A DNA stretch of 64,000 bases from Candidula unifasciata (GCA_905116865.2 CAJHNH020000221.1:192727-256726), one strand, 5' to 3'. Positions 33,506-44,976 are shown, counted from the stretch's first letter. Translations and numbers: made by a program. The notes: generated from the sequence alone by a model not told the origin.

Positions 33506-34248
33506 TCTTTTAAAATATGAGTCAAACGTCATTTACTTTATTTTTGTTCTAATTTTCTCCCTTTCAGAATCCAGTTTTATATAATTCCTAGACGCACTTT
33601 TATCAAACAAAGCATCGTCTCTATCCTTCACCGACATGTTCACCTTTCCGAACTGGGATTTTACTTAAAACAAGATTCGATACGCCAATACATTCCCCGA
33701 ATACGAGGTATGGGATATCGATAGTTCCCAAGTGGGAGAGAACGGTACGGACGTTGGGTCGTCTGGTTGGAATGGAAAGTTTCGTCTAACCGAAATTCGC
33801 ACATCGCCGCCCCCTTTTACCAGGAAATTACTGCCGCCCCTTAACTGGTAAATTACCACCACCTCCTTATTGGCAGAAACCTCCCACACCCAGGCAATAA
33901 CGTCCGTCTGGTCGTGCATTTGCAATGCACTAGAAAGGGAAAGACTTACTGTTTGAATAAGAGATCATGTGTGCATTGTGTTCGTGTGAATGTAAAACGT
34001 TTTATGAGGAGGAAATGGTATGTGTTTTGTATGTGTGTGTGTGTGTTTAAGTGTTGAGACGGTTATCAACATTGCTAAGGGAAGCAAAATGAGTATATGC
34101 ATGCGTAAGTGTGCGTGTGCGTGCATTAGCGAGCGTGTGTATGTGTGTTGTGTGTGTGTGTGAATACTGGAATGGCTATTCGCATTTTTTTAAGTTTAGA
34201 TGAAAGAGACCTACCTCTACTTGTCTCCCCCTCCTCTCTCTCTCTCTT

Positions 34249-34252
<4 letters not shown>
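33506..34252. other. No gene recognised
   Basis: Includes a weak direct repeat at 33800-33880 (CCGCCCCTT.. TACCAGGAAATTAC / ACTGGTAAATTACC) and several TG-rich stretches. Unassigned. Confidence 0.4.

Positions 34253-34304
<52 letters not shown>
34253..34304. repeat. (GT)n microsatellite
   Basis: About 26 TG dinucleotides. Confidence 0.95.
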
Positions 34305-34305
<1 letters not shown>

Positions 34306-34509
34306 TTACAGTGCAGACGGCTTAAGGTGTTCTCGGATGTGGTGAATTTCTTTTGGCAATTACTGTATGTTTGAACTCTTATCTGGATAAGAGGAATCTG
34401 ATATGAAGTACCATTTCTTGGGTCCCCGGTGAGTTCTCCCTATCAGGACTGCACTGTACTGAGATGGCTAACTGCTTTGTTAAGTAACAGAAAAGTGGTC
34501 TATGTGTAT

Positions 34510-34720
34510 GTTATGTTGTATTATCACAATCGACGCCATTGCACATTGGGCATTCCCATGCGTGCTCAGTCCTCCGATGCAGCAGCTACTGCACGGTACT
34601 TCTACTGACTGTTGCCAAGAGGGATTTGATTTTAATGTCTCCTACTCCCGCCTTGAAGCCCACATAAACGGCCTTAACTGTGTTCTACTCCTATGTCACA
34701 CAATCGTTTTCTGTTTTGTC
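34510..34720. repeat. Dispersed repeat shared with 62616-62815
   Basis: TTGTATTATCACAATC, GGGCATTCCCATGCGTGCTC, AGTCCTCCG and GTCACACAATCGT occur in the same order and spacing at both places. Class unknown; short frames inside are not conserved between copies. Confidence 0.7.
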
Positions 34721-34769
34721 TGTGTGTATGAATGAGTGTGCTGGTATGTTGGGAGATTCAGCGATAATG

Positions 34770-37452
34770 CAGGGTTGCCATATTGGCATTTTTTATGCCA
34801 GATTCCACAAATCTGGCATATTTGAAATTGAACTGGCAAACGCTAATGAACTGGCATATTCTGGCATCTTTGGGTTTTTCCTGGCATTTCTTATCATGAT
34901 GTGCTTACATTTTCTTCATGGTTCCTCTGTTATATTTATGCAAATTTACTAAAAAGCAAGCCCTACAGTTAAAATCTTTATTTCAGTTTGACTTTGTTGT
35001 GATGTCCTGGTACGGACTAACGGAGATTCGCGCCATTTCTTATTGTTTTGCTGTCCTCCTAAACGGATCGTGACTGCTATAAACCTCTGTAATTTATGTT
35101 TTTACTAGAATAAATGCGAGACATAAAACGACAAACCACCACTGATACCAAGTGATTCAGACTGTTCAGAAACTACCTGAGGACAGAAAACAGATAATAT
35201 ATAGACCTACTTCTATCTGTGATAGATTTTATTACTTTTACCAATGGCCACGTCATCCAAAAAATGGAAAGCATCTTATGACAGCAATCGCAAGTATAAA
35301 TAATAGTAATTGGAAGAAAACATACTCATGGCTCAAAAGATCTTCAGACGGATCAGAGGCAGCATATTGTAAACTGTGTCAGTGCACTGTTGCACCAAGA
35401 ATTACTAGCATTTCAAATCATGAAAAATCCGAAAAACACAGGATGAAAATTCCGTCAAAAAGCCAGTCACAGCTTATTACAACAATAACTCCTAGGCAAA
35501 GTAATGATAAAGTTAAAGCAGCAAGGTTGCAACTTGCTGTAAGCATAACCTGCCATTGTGCAATACGCACAAATTATCATTTAAGTGAAATCATGAGAGC
35601 GCATGGTCAGGGGAGTACTTTGGAGCACATACAGTTGAATAGAACTAAATGTTTATGCTTAATAAGAAATATTATATCGCCTACATTTAAGGATGACCTT
35701 ATTGAGAATTTTCGGAACAAGAAATATGCCATCATTCTGACGTTTCCATTCAAAAGTACTTGGGCGTTATAGTTAGTGTTTTTCAGTGACAGGAAAAATA
35801 AAATGTTTACTGGATTTCTTGCTTTAACTCTTTGAGTGTTTAGCATCAGAGGCCCATTGGGTAGTCAATAGAGACGTAAAATCGGCCCATCTTGCGTTCA
35901 TTGGGGCTCTAAGTAGGAACCTATGAACGTATGATGCATTTCTTGGGACTCAAAGAGTGAATTTCCTTGCAAGTAGCTACAGGAGAAAACTTATTTAATT
36001 TGATTGATAAGGAAATCAAGAGGTGTGGTCAGAGTCTTACAAATTACATTGGGTTTGCGTCAGATGGGGCTTCAAACATGTACGGTCCAGAATTAAAGAT
36101 GTGTCTCCTTTTTGTGTACAGCTCAGATGTATCTGCCATTCATTAGCACTCTGCATTTGTAGTGCAATTGCAAAGCTGCCATCAAATATTGGTTTCTCAC
36201 TGTCAGAAATACCTCAGTGGTTTTGTCATAGTGATTTAAGATGAGAAGCCTATAAAGAACTGTTTAGAGTGATGAACACATCTACAGAGTTTGAATCAGA
36301 ACGAACTGCTCCTCTTCCATTTGAGAAACTGTCATCTACTGGCTTGTGCGTGGAAAGATTTTGTTCAGTATGTTGGTGAACTGGAAAGAATTGAAAGCTT
36401 ATTTCACATGTGCTGAATTAGCACAGACAACGTTTGACACAAAATATAAAGTAAGATTGTTAAAGGAAATGCTGTTAGACTACAAAAATTATTTGTACTT
36501 TGTGTTTGCGACACCAATTGTACAAGAATTTGAAAGACTGAACAGTCTTTTTCAACAAACAAAAGCTGACCCTCATGAACTACACCAAGAATTGTCCATG
36601 CACAAGAAAAGTCTTAAGAACTGACTTATGACGTCAATGAACAAGAAACAAATATTCATCACGTTGACTTTGGTATTCAATTACTAACGGAATGTAATGC
36701 GTTCCTACAGAAGAATAACGGGACTGAAGCTGAGATAGAAAAAAAACAATGTTAATGAAAGATGCATGTCTGTGCCAGAGGAAGCTCTAAATCAAATTAC
36801 GTGTAGACTTCCCACCGAGAATATATGTCAAAATCTGTCAAAACTGAGCCCTTTGGCAGTTTTAAATCAAATATCAAGGACACAGTTTTTCAGAGCTACC
36901 ATTTCTACACCTGGCAGAAAACAACATCAGTTTTATAGAAGAACAGTACAGAAAACTGATTGTTGTCAACTGGAAAGAAGAAGCTACATTTAAGAAGGAT
37001 GGACTACCTAAAAACAGGGAATATTTTTGGATAGGAGAACTTCGACACAAGGCATTCAAAGAGTTGGCCACTTTCGCCCTTACTTGCTTAATAATGCCCG
37101 TTAGCAATGCTGCAGTTGAGAGAATATTCTCTCTTGTTACTTCAACTAAATCAAAAGCAAGAAACAAAATACAACTGGATTTTCTTGATGCAGTTGTCAG
37201 AATTAGAGCAGAACTATTGATATCAAAGAAATGTTGCAAAGACTTCATTCCATCTGAGAAAATGCAGATTTTACATCCGAAAAGGTTTATGCTGCATCTT
37301 CCACTGGTTCCAGTGAGGAGGACAGTAAAGAATTCAATCTAGAGCTTTTGATGTGAAGTGAGTACAATGTTACACTTAATTTGGCAATTTTCTGGCATAT
37401 TTTGGGTGATGGTTTGGCATAAAATGATGTTTTTTTAAATCTGGCAACCCTG
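34770..37452 (+). mobile_element. hAT transposon 1, complete borders, decayed transposase
   Basis: Terminal inverted repeats CAGGGTTGCCA (34770-34780) and TGGCAACCCTG (37442-37452) are perfect over 11 bp. The element is flanked by an exact 8-bp duplication, CGATAATG (34762-34769 and 37453-37460). Within 160 bp of the left end and 80 bp of the right end, TGGCATA/TGGCA motifs recur in both orientations, as expected for subterminal transposase-binding sites. The interior codes for a broken hAT transposase. Confidence 0.95.
35152..37342 (+). pseudogene. hAT transposase (frameshifted)
   Basis: The first open part (35152-35772) contains a BED-type zinc finger: AAYCKLCQCTVAP followed by SNHEKSEKHRMK (Cys-x2-Cys..His-x5-His). 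After a stop, short frames carry GFASDGASNMYG, with a core Asp region, and LRCICHSLALCICSAI (36126-36170), typical of the catalytic domain. The C-terminus (about 36925-37240) reads ELATFALTCLIMPVSNAAVE then RIFSLVTSTKSKARN, the hAT dimerisation motif. At least four frameshifts or stops occur. The minus-strand frames here are shadows. Confidence 0.85.
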
Positions 37453-37787
37453 CGATAATGCCGTTTAGTCTACCGAGACTGGCTGTTGGTTGGGTTAGGA
37501 TCTGAGTAAGGGGAGGGGGGGGGGGGTGTGTGGCTAAGATTGTGGTATGTGCGGCTGATCTCTGGCTTTATGTTTCTATCCTAGTAGCTAGACCGCTCCT
37601 TACTATCTGTGCTCCAGTGTATTCCTCTTATCATTATTTTCATGAAGTATTTACTGGTGTGTGATCCTTAGCCTGATTAATTCTCCTCATGTTTCTGTCC
37701 TTCCGCACTCCAATGTGTTCCCGAATTTGTTCCCTTGTAGTCTGGCCAGGTGTGTCTCGTAAGAGACCAAGCTAGTTCGCACAATTC
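37453..37787. other. No gene recognised
   Basis: Spacer with a G run at 37514-37526. Confidence 0.4.
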
Positions 37788-38175
37788 TGGGGGCTGCGTG
37801 GTCTCGAGGCATGGTGTCCGCCTCGAGTGTTGAAGTCCTGGGTGCATGACCTGGTAAAGACTGTGATTTTCTTTTCACATGAATTTTCAGCAATTTCCCC
37901 TGGTATTCCCCTGGGTAGTGAGATAGAACGCCCGTGTGTATTGTTGCGTACGTGAAAAATCCATTGGCAGTTGGAAATCGAATAAGAGTAGCTTAACGCG
38001 CTGCTTGGGCTAAATTTGGAGTTTAAAATTAACCTATAGTATTTCTGGATCCTCGCCGGTGCAACGGAGTTCGTGCACTGCGCTGAGCTGTTTCAAACTA
38101 AGGCTTGAGTTAGAAGTTTAACGGAGCACTTATGGGTTACACTAGTGTGCCATGATGTTGATCCGTTGAGTAGAT
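37788..38175 (+). repeat. SINE-4 copy
   Basis: Head GGGCTGCGTGGTCTCGAGGC with a degraded box B (GGGTGCATGACC), followed by the complete body to CATGATGTTGATCCGTTGA. Its orientation is opposite to the other three SINE-4 copies. Confidence 0.8.
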
Positions 38176-38424
38176 AAATAAACCACTCGTACAATTGTTT
38201 GCATGACGTCCTTTCGGACCACCATTTATAGCTTTCACATTGTGAGTATTTTACTTTGCCAAAAGTACTGAAAACAGTTTTGGAGCTTAGATGGATTGAA
38301 ATTGTGAAAATCATTTGCGTTTGATCATACCGATCTTATAGATGTCATTCATTAAAAGAGCAGGTTAGACAAATAATAGTGACGTGGATGAAATGGTTGA
38401 TGAAGCCTAACTATGACTCAAGAG

Positions 38425-38525
38425 CAGTGCTTCCCAACCTGCCAGTCGCGACCTCTTTTTTCGGGGGTGGGGGTGGGGGGGGGGGTCAACCCTCCCTTTT
38501 CACCGGGGTCGCCAAAGAGAGAGAA
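38425..38525. mobile_element. hAT-like MITE fragment
   Basis: CAGTGCTTCCCAACCTGCC followed by GTCGCGACC resembles the left end of a CAGTG-type hAT MITE, and GGGGTCGCC at 38506 resembles an inner part. A G run interrupts it and no right end or duplication could be found. Confidence 0.4.
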
Positions 38526-39126
38526 AAAGCCTTGGCGTATAGGGCAAATAAATATAATCAACTAATATTTGTATAAACAAAATCTAAAAAACAAAACGAG
38601 AAAGTCTATACTCGGTTGCCGGGTGGAAAGGCCAGGGGATCTCAGCGCTAATACAAGGCTTTAAACACTGGGGGTTTTGCCTCCCTTCCAGTGCGGTGAT
38701 CTGTATGTTGTAAGTGGAAAACCGAATTGTGGCAAAGCGAAAATAAGCCAAGGCATGGTAACTCTAACAGCCAAACTGATTTATAAATTGCGCCTCCTTA
38801 GTGTGGTTGTTACAGCGACAGAATACGGTAATCCAGCCACGCGAGGTCTGGGGTTTCTTTTTGGCTTTACCACAGTGGTTCAGAAACTGTACAGGGAATG
38901 AACTTAAGATCTTTTTGTTGGATGGTTGGTTGGTTTTATTTGTTGTTGTTAAAGGTGGTTCTATTCTTGTTCTGTTCTGCTACAATAAAGATCTGTCATT
39001 ACAACGATCCAAAGAGTCAGACTTCAGATCTCAGAAGTCCAGTTCAATTTTATGAAATAGTTATAATTGGAACCCTAATTCTTAGTTGAATGGTAATTTT
39101 CTGGATAGTGGCAACATCATCATCGT
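38526..39126. other. No gene recognised
   Basis: Several 60-85 codon frames lacking motifs; unassigned. Confidence 0.4.
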
Positions 39127-39270
39127 CATCATCATCATCTTCTTCTTCTCCTCCTTCTTTTTCTCCTCCTCCTCCTTCTTCTTCGTCTCTACTTCTTCTT
39201 CTTCTTCTTTTTCTTCTTCTTCTTTTTCTTCTTCTTCTTCTTCTTTTTTCTTCCTTCTTCTTCTTTTACT
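39127..39270. repeat. (TCA)n / (TTC)n trinucleotide tract
   Basis: TCATCA units pass into TTCTTC and TTTCTTC units. It may be a GAA-type SINE tail like the one at 12604, but no SINE body was recognised next to it. Confidence 0.85.
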
Positions 39271-39818
39271 GCTGCTTATGATGATGATAATTCTGGTTCT
39301 GTATCTTACACATATCCCAGTGTTGTATTGTTTCTAGCCATCGCAGGTCAAGCACTTTGTAAAAGATTTGATGAAGAGTTAACTTTGCAGCTAACATTTT
39401 GTAGGTGAGGCAACCATGTGATCCTCGAGCCATTTTAGTCGCTCTTACGACATGCACAAGATTTCAGAACTTCTGTTCCCTGCTGTGGTCAGGCCGTTCA
39501 CTTCTCTCTCCCAAAATCGCAACTTCGTGTTCGAAAGGCATCATCAGATTCAAAACAGTGTTTATTCCAGGGATCCCCGAGTATAGCTGCCCGAGTTAGG
39601 AAATTTGTATTTCAATAGGACACTCCATAACTTGGGTCCAGCCTGTTGCCCATGTGGGCCTCATTATGGAGGGGAAGAATAGACCTACTGCCGAATCATT
39701 AAAACTGTCACTGCATTCTATTGTACCACTTTTTTTATTGCGGTGTAGACGGGGGGAGGGGAAAAAGGGTGGGGAGGGGGTGGTCATGAGCTTGAGGATT
39801 TAGGGCCACGTGGCTAGT
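39271..39818. other. Mostly unassigned
   Basis: The stretch near 39640-39690 (CATTATGGAGGGGAAGAATAG) faintly resembles the 5' part of the GAA-tailed SINE. Nothing else identified. Confidence 0.35.
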
Positions 39819-40046
39819 GCGTCTGTGGCTTAGGCGTTACGACGGCGCTTTGTAATGCCGGGGTGCCGGGTTCGATCCCAGCTGTGGGCCTTGCACCTTG
39901 CGTTGGTTTCGACAGTGGTATCGAGAAGCCGACCGTCCGGAAAGCAATAGCAAACTACTGGACGTAAACTTGCCGAGGAAAACCACCACAGCCAAAAAAT
40001 GCTGGGGTTGGTTCTGCAACGTCCTGTAAAGGATACGCAACTAACT
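39819..40046 (+). repeat. SINE-1 copy, best preserved
   Basis: Box A TGGCTTAGGCG and box B GGTTCGATCCC are both canonical. The body ends GGATACGCAACTAAC followed by a short T run. Used as the reference for this family. Confidence 0.9.
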
Positions 40047-40264
40047 TTTTTTTAAATATCACTTAGACAACCGACTATAAGGAAATACCCGTTGATTCTT
40101 TTTTCCTCTTTTATCATGCTGCTTCTGCTGTGAAACATCGTAGAGAGGAATTATACATGTAGTTTCCTCGTCTTTTGCAAGTTGTATAGCTTGTGTCAAT
40201 GTCAGATCGTGGTTCTGTAGTGTCTTTGTTACTCTAGGTTTTGATGTGTGACCTGAATCATTTC

Positions 40265-40630
40265 TCCAGGTAATATTAGCGTGGTGGGGAATAAACAAGC
40301 AGACAGACTGGCTGGATCTGAAACACTGGGTGGTGAATTGATACATGACAAGGCAGATGTGGTCAAGACCCTTTGGCAACAGGGAAGGAAGTTAGAAGAG
40401 AAACTGGATTATATTGGCCTGGAGAGAATGATACACCCAGATGTGACTAAAAGTTTTGGCCGGCTCACTGCACTCAGAGAAAAGGCAAGACGGAAATATA
40501 ACCAAACTACGACCGGTACAATCAGTGTTGGAACTCTGCACTAGCTGCTGAAGATGGAAGCGGAGTGCATATGGGAATGCCTCGAGAGTTGTGATGTCAG
40601 TTCTTGACTCAACTCAAACACAACTCTTTG
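40265..40630 (+). pseudogene. RNase H C-terminus and 3' end of an I-like LINE (relic)
   Basis: The open frame 40281-40544 begins MVGNKQADRLAGSETLGG, the conserved end of a LINE RNase H domain (Gly-Asn-x-x-Ala-Asp, with the last active-site Asp). It continues with LIHDKADVVKTL and SFGRLTALREKARRKYN. Upstream codons for the rest of RNase H are gone. The 3' end recurs at window positions 1-60. The 87-residue frame is open but too short to act. Confidence 0.7.
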
Positions 40631-40989
40631 ATGTCACCTGTTCTGTTATAAGGATTGTAAATTTAACTAGTAACTTTTCTTTGTATACGGGTTTTTGCCC
40701 TACCGGTGCATCGGTGAGTAAGATGTGTAATCGATAGCTGAATGATTGTTAACACAAACGACGTGTTTCTCGGGTAATCTCCTTTTTATTTACGAACAGG
40801 GTCAGTGTTAGAGTGGGAATGATTAGAGCGGTTCCCAAACAGCTGCTTGTCAGGGAGGTGAGTCATGATAAAGTGGACGGGATGAAGACTTTCTGGGATT
40901 GAATAGATAGTGTAAGAGAAGAGACAGAGAATCTAAACATTAAAAGACTAATTTTAAGGGGGTAAGTAAAGTTCTCCTAAGACTGTAGG
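40631..40989. other. No gene recognised
   Basis: Unassigned spacer before the mariner relic. Confidence 0.4.
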
Positions 40990-41832
40990 TACAGGGTGTG
41001 TCCTGGAAGTGATTGGACAAGCGGGATAGTTTCGTACATGCGCCGTAGGAAAATATGTGGCTGGGTGGGAAAGTAAGGGTGTTAGTTACGCTTTGCAACC
41101 AGTCCCAGATTTCGACAAGCGTTGGAGCGTGCGGATAGTGGAAGTAGTGAATCCCTGTACAAGTGACGTGTCGTGAAAAACATAGAATGTTCAATCGAAC
41201 AGTGTAACGAAATTAAATTCTGCGTCAAACTCAGAAAATCCGGGGCAGAAATGTTGAAAATGCATATAGCATACAGCAATGAGTGTTTACGTCGACCAGT
41301 GGTGTTAAACTGGCATAAGACCTTCAAGAGGATTGGGGAGGGGGGGGGGGGAGAGAAGATGATGAGGACAAAAGACGTGTGGGTCGACCTTCTACCACCA
41401 AAACAAAGGAAAACGTGGACCGTGTGTGGGAAAGTATGAACAGTGATGGACGAAAGAGTGTGCGATTAATCGCGGAGGAACTAAACTTTCCCATAACGCA
41501 AGTTTACGAAATTTTGACGCAAAGTTGGTGCCAAAAGTGCTGACAAACTAAACCAAAGCAGTCCGTGTGACAATTTTGCAAGAATTGTTGCAGCGTATGG
41601 CAGCACAGCCAAACTTTCTGCGGAAGATGATCACAGGAGACGAATCCTGGATGTTTGAGTATGATCCGGAGACCAAAAGACAACAGTTCAGAATGGCACC
41701 GGAAAGGTTTACTTTGCTTTATTGTGTTCACGACGCGTCACTCGTACAGGGAGGATTCATTGCTTCCACGATCCGCACGCTCCAACTGCAAGTCGACACC
41801 TGGAACTGGTTGCAACTCGTAGCTAACCTCTC
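40990..41832 (+). mobile_element. mariner-like transposon relic
   Basis: A left end of Tc1/mariner type (TACAGGGTGTGTCC) starts at a TA dinucleotide at 40990. Inner inverted repeats of about 75 bp flank the coding remnant: 41087-41163 (GCGTTGGAGCGTGCGGAT) pairs with 41744-41830 (ATCCGCACGCTCCAACTGC). No clear right terminus was found beyond 41832. Confidence 0.7.
41173..41735 (+). pseudogene. mariner transposase, N-terminal half (frameshifted)
   Basis: The first frame has the HTH region FCVKLRKSGAEMLKMHIAYS and ECLRRPVVLNWHKTFKRI, as in mariner proteins. A G run at 41339-41350 lies at the frameshift. Further on come KSVRLIAEELNFPITQVYEI and, at 41567-41710, FLRKMITGDESWMFEYDPET, with the first catalytic Asp of the DD34D triad. 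The second and third Asp are lost because the C-terminal half is deleted. Confidence 0.85.
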
Positions 41833-42053
41833 CCTGTGCATGCGTGTGTGCGTGTGTGTGTTTAAAGTGTAGTACATTTAAAAAAAAATGAAACGTGAAA
41901 CAAAAATGTGTATCTTTGGTGTGTTCTGGTGCCTTGTTCAAAAAAAAAAAAAAAAATGGTGCTATTCCAAACAAAACTTCGGCAGTCACTGCTTTAATAG
42001 TAATCCTCCGAACAGGAAACCCGATCTGACGAGATCAGATAAGAAGCTGGACC
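41833..42053. other. No gene recognised
   Basis: Spacer with an A run at 41941-41957 between the mariner relic and hAT 2. Confidence 0.4.
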
Positions 42054-44382
42054 AGTGTTGCCACTTTTCTTTGACAAAAAATATCCAAAACGGTGTCAAA
42101 AAATATCTAAAAAGATCTAAATCTGCGTGGAAAAGATCTAGAAAAAGTATCCAAATTGAAAAAGTCAAAAATTACATAGCTTTTGTTATGACTTACCCTA
42201 CATAATCATGTCCTCACCTTCACTGATGTCTGCCTCACAAGATCCACAGGATAAACTTAGCTTGGATAATGAAGTTGAAGCTTCAGATCAAAAATGACCC
42301 TGGTATGCTTTTCCTGTTCAAATGTCTTTATATGTGGAACAGTAGGCTTATTTCTCTAGTCTCATCAGGCCGAATTTTAATTTGCATTTAAGAGGTCAAA
42401 TTTCATCCTGTTTTTAAGTTAGATTTGATATAATTCCTAGCACTGAAAACTCTTTCTACGTCAGCATTTGAGTGGGGTAGTATCATGGCAGACATGGCAC
42501 TTTAAAGAGCTTACAGAATGGACTGTTTGATGAGGCATCTTTAAATTGTCTCACTTCACTCCAAAACGCTTTAGTTTCTGGTTTTTTTTTTGTCCATTCA
42601 GCTAACTTTATTTTGGTTAACTGATATTCTGCTTCCGCGACACTATTATCAGTAGCCCCCAAAAATTTCATAACTTTACAATATTTAAGTACGTCCTTTA
42701 TTGGCTGAAGTATGCTGCTCACAGAAAAAAAGTGAAATATTTTTCAAAACATCTAGATTTTCAGGAAGTCTCTGTTTCAATTGCTTCAGTAATGAGATAA
42801 GGGAATCTTGACAGTGTTTTCTTAAGTTGTTTTCTTCATTCTCTGTTAACAGTCCTTTTGTTTTTAAATCATCAATTTTTTGATTCGATTTAATATCCAA
42901 GGTGTGGCTTAGGAGCCAAATAGCTCTCTATAGTGCAAGTGAGTAAATCAGCTTTAGAAGTTGGCAATACCAGTCTTTTACCGAGTGAAATAGTAAGATG
43001 AGATCATAAAGTAATTTAACTTCATCAACAAGTTTAGATTCGAACAGTTTATTAACTTTTTGCACTTCCATTAGAATAGGTTATAAAAAGAGAATAAATG
43101 ACAAATTTTTTTCATCTCTGTACATTCCATATAGTATTTCAGCTGTGTAGCACTTTTCACTTTGTCTTGTTATTTCAAAGTGTGTCTTCAACTTCAGCCA
43201 TTGCTTCATAATTCTTTCAACAGCTGGTTCAATTGATAACCATCTAGTTTTGCAATCTGACAGAATTTTCGGTGGTGTGGAACCATAATTCAAGGCTGTA
43301 TATAATGTATTGTATTGCTGTTGTCTGACAAATTATTTGGAAAACCAGTAAAGTGTTTCAGCAATAAGGTATTCCAAATTCCTTGGTAAATATTTAAATG
43401 AAGCATGTGATAATGCTAGCTGCAATGAATGACGCATACATTTTATAAGTATTAACGATGGATTAGCTTCCTTCAACTTGGCATAAACGCCATTGTTTAT
43501 ACCAACCATCACTGAGGCATTATCAGTATCAATTACAGCCAAATTCTTCAAGCCTAACTGTTTGCTGATTAAAAGGTCCTTCAGTTCCTAAACTATACTT
43601 TCTACATCACACTTTTCAAATTGAACTAGTCCAAGATTTTTTACAAATCGATCAAATGGTCACAGTTTGAAATTACGCAGTGACAAATTAAAAACATTGC
43701 GACTGATACTTCAACTTTTGATGATTCATTTATCAGTATAGTTCTGAAAACAGATGTCAGCGGTGTAATATCTTTAAATGAAACTGCAGTTTTATGCTTT
43801 TTTAGTCTCTGCATGACTCTTTGAGTGTTGTATTTTCGCTTTAATTTCACACTTACAGTACTTACAACAATCTTTGTTCATATCCCCAGTTTTTAATTTT
43901 GTCATCATGCAACCACTCTTTCCAAATTTTTTGCTCATACTTTACTTTTGGCATGTTGAAAGGTTTTTTCAAAGTGAAAGCCACATAAGAAGGTGAGCTA
44001 TTTTTTTTTAATCACTTGAAAAAGAAACGCAAAGTCAGCACAGAGAGAATACGGTTGAAACAAAGTTAGTATGATTTACGCGCGTTTTTATTAATCAGTA
44101 CTGGGGCTGCCAGATATTTGTTCGTTGACCGTAGTTAGAGTTCAAAGTTCAAGTAATGGCAGTTGTCACAATGTACGTGCCAGACCAAAGCAAAAATATT
44201 GTAATAAGTATTTTGCACAGTGATTATTAAATTGACAATAAAAGAAAAAAAATCTATAAAATATCCAACTCCATATGAAAAGATCTAGAAAAATATTTAC
44301 GATCTAAACGTCAAAAACAGTATCTAAATGCAATGAAAAAGATCTAAATTTGGATATAAAAGATCCAAAGTGGCAACACTTT
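42054..44382 (-). mobile_element. hAT transposon 2, borders readable, decayed transposase
   Basis: Inverted ends AGTGTTGCCACTTT (left) and AAAGTGGCAACACT (right) are flanked by GCTGGACC (42046-42053 and 44383-44390), which fits an 8-bp hAT duplication. If the element starts with the preceding C (CAGTG, the usual hAT start), the duplication shrinks to CTGGAC. AGATCTAAA and AGATCTAGA motifs are clustered near both ends (42110-42145 and 44278-44350), probably subterminal binding sites. This family is distinct from hAT 1. Confidence 0.9.
42437..43954 (-). pseudogene. hAT transposase of element 2 (frameshifted)
   Basis: A start codon at 43954 begins MPKVKYEQKIWKEWL. After one frame change a BED-like finger follows (CCKYCKCEIKAKI .. 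HSKSH). Core pieces are VSFKDITPLTSVFRTIL (43790), MKNLAVIDTDNASVMVGINN with a core Asp, IKCMRHSLQLALSHASFK (43450-43390) and KILSDCKTRWLSIEPAVERI (43250). The C-terminal dimerisation motif LPHSNADVERVFSARNYIKS sits at 42482-42437 in yet another frame. All parts are recognisable in order, so decay is mostly by small indels. Confidence 0.85.
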
Positions 44383-44571
44383 GCTGGACCTTTGAGGAAC
44401 TGAGAGGAACGCATGCGCACCTCTCCGATGAAAAACTGACATGGGTGCAGGCAGGCGCACTGTAACCCGATCAGATGACAGAGCATAGGCCTGTATCCAC
44501 ATTACATCAATCCTTTTCTGGATGTATCGGTTGAATTGTGCAACTTGCTAGGTAACAGGTAACCAGTCTAG

Positions 44572-44576
<5 letters not shown>
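44383..44576. other. No gene recognised
   Basis: Short spacer. Confidence 0.4.

Positions 44577-44652
<76 letters not shown>
44577..44652. repeat. (CT)n microsatellite
   Basis: About 38 CT dinucleotides. Confidence 0.95.
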
Positions 44653-44654
<2 letters not shown>

Positions 44655-44704
44655 TTCTCTCACGGCAAAGTCGGCTCTTACGACATGCATTGTAGATTTA
44701 CTTC

Positions 44705-44968
44705 GGTTCTTTAATTTTATACGACCGCATCACGGCCGCTACGAGATTTGGTATGGAAATTGCCACAAACGTAACATACTATGGGGGTGGGGGTAATGTT
44801 AGTAGTAGTGGCTGCGCATTTAACACTAACCCTAACGCTAACCCTACCACCCCCTACCCCTACCCCTAAATAATATGAAACTGTCTAGTGAAACGCCTTG
44901 TATTTCCTAGGTAATTCCCTACCAAATTTCATAGCCGGCGTGATGTGGTAGTATAAAATTAAAGAACC
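44705..44968. mobile_element. Long-TIR MITE, copy 2, with 8-bp duplication
   Basis: Starts GGTTCTTTAATTTTATACGA and ends TATAAAATTAAAGAACC, with inverted homology extending about 49 bp inward. TTTACTTC flanks both sides (44697-44704 and 44969-44976). The interior has a run of ACCCTA and CTAACCC units (44830-44870). Same family as 29638-29903. The 8-bp duplication would fit hAT or P, but the ends do not settle the superfamily. Confidence 0.9.
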
Positions 44969-44976
44969 TTTACTTC

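Noticed and set aside
35607..35846. 79-codon minus-strand frame inside hAT 1
   Set aside because: Antisense to the transposase N-terminal part; no independent support.
44830..44870. Interstitial telomere repeat
   Set aside because: ACCCTA units are few and irregular, lie inside a MITE with defined borders, and the related MITE has a similar motif.
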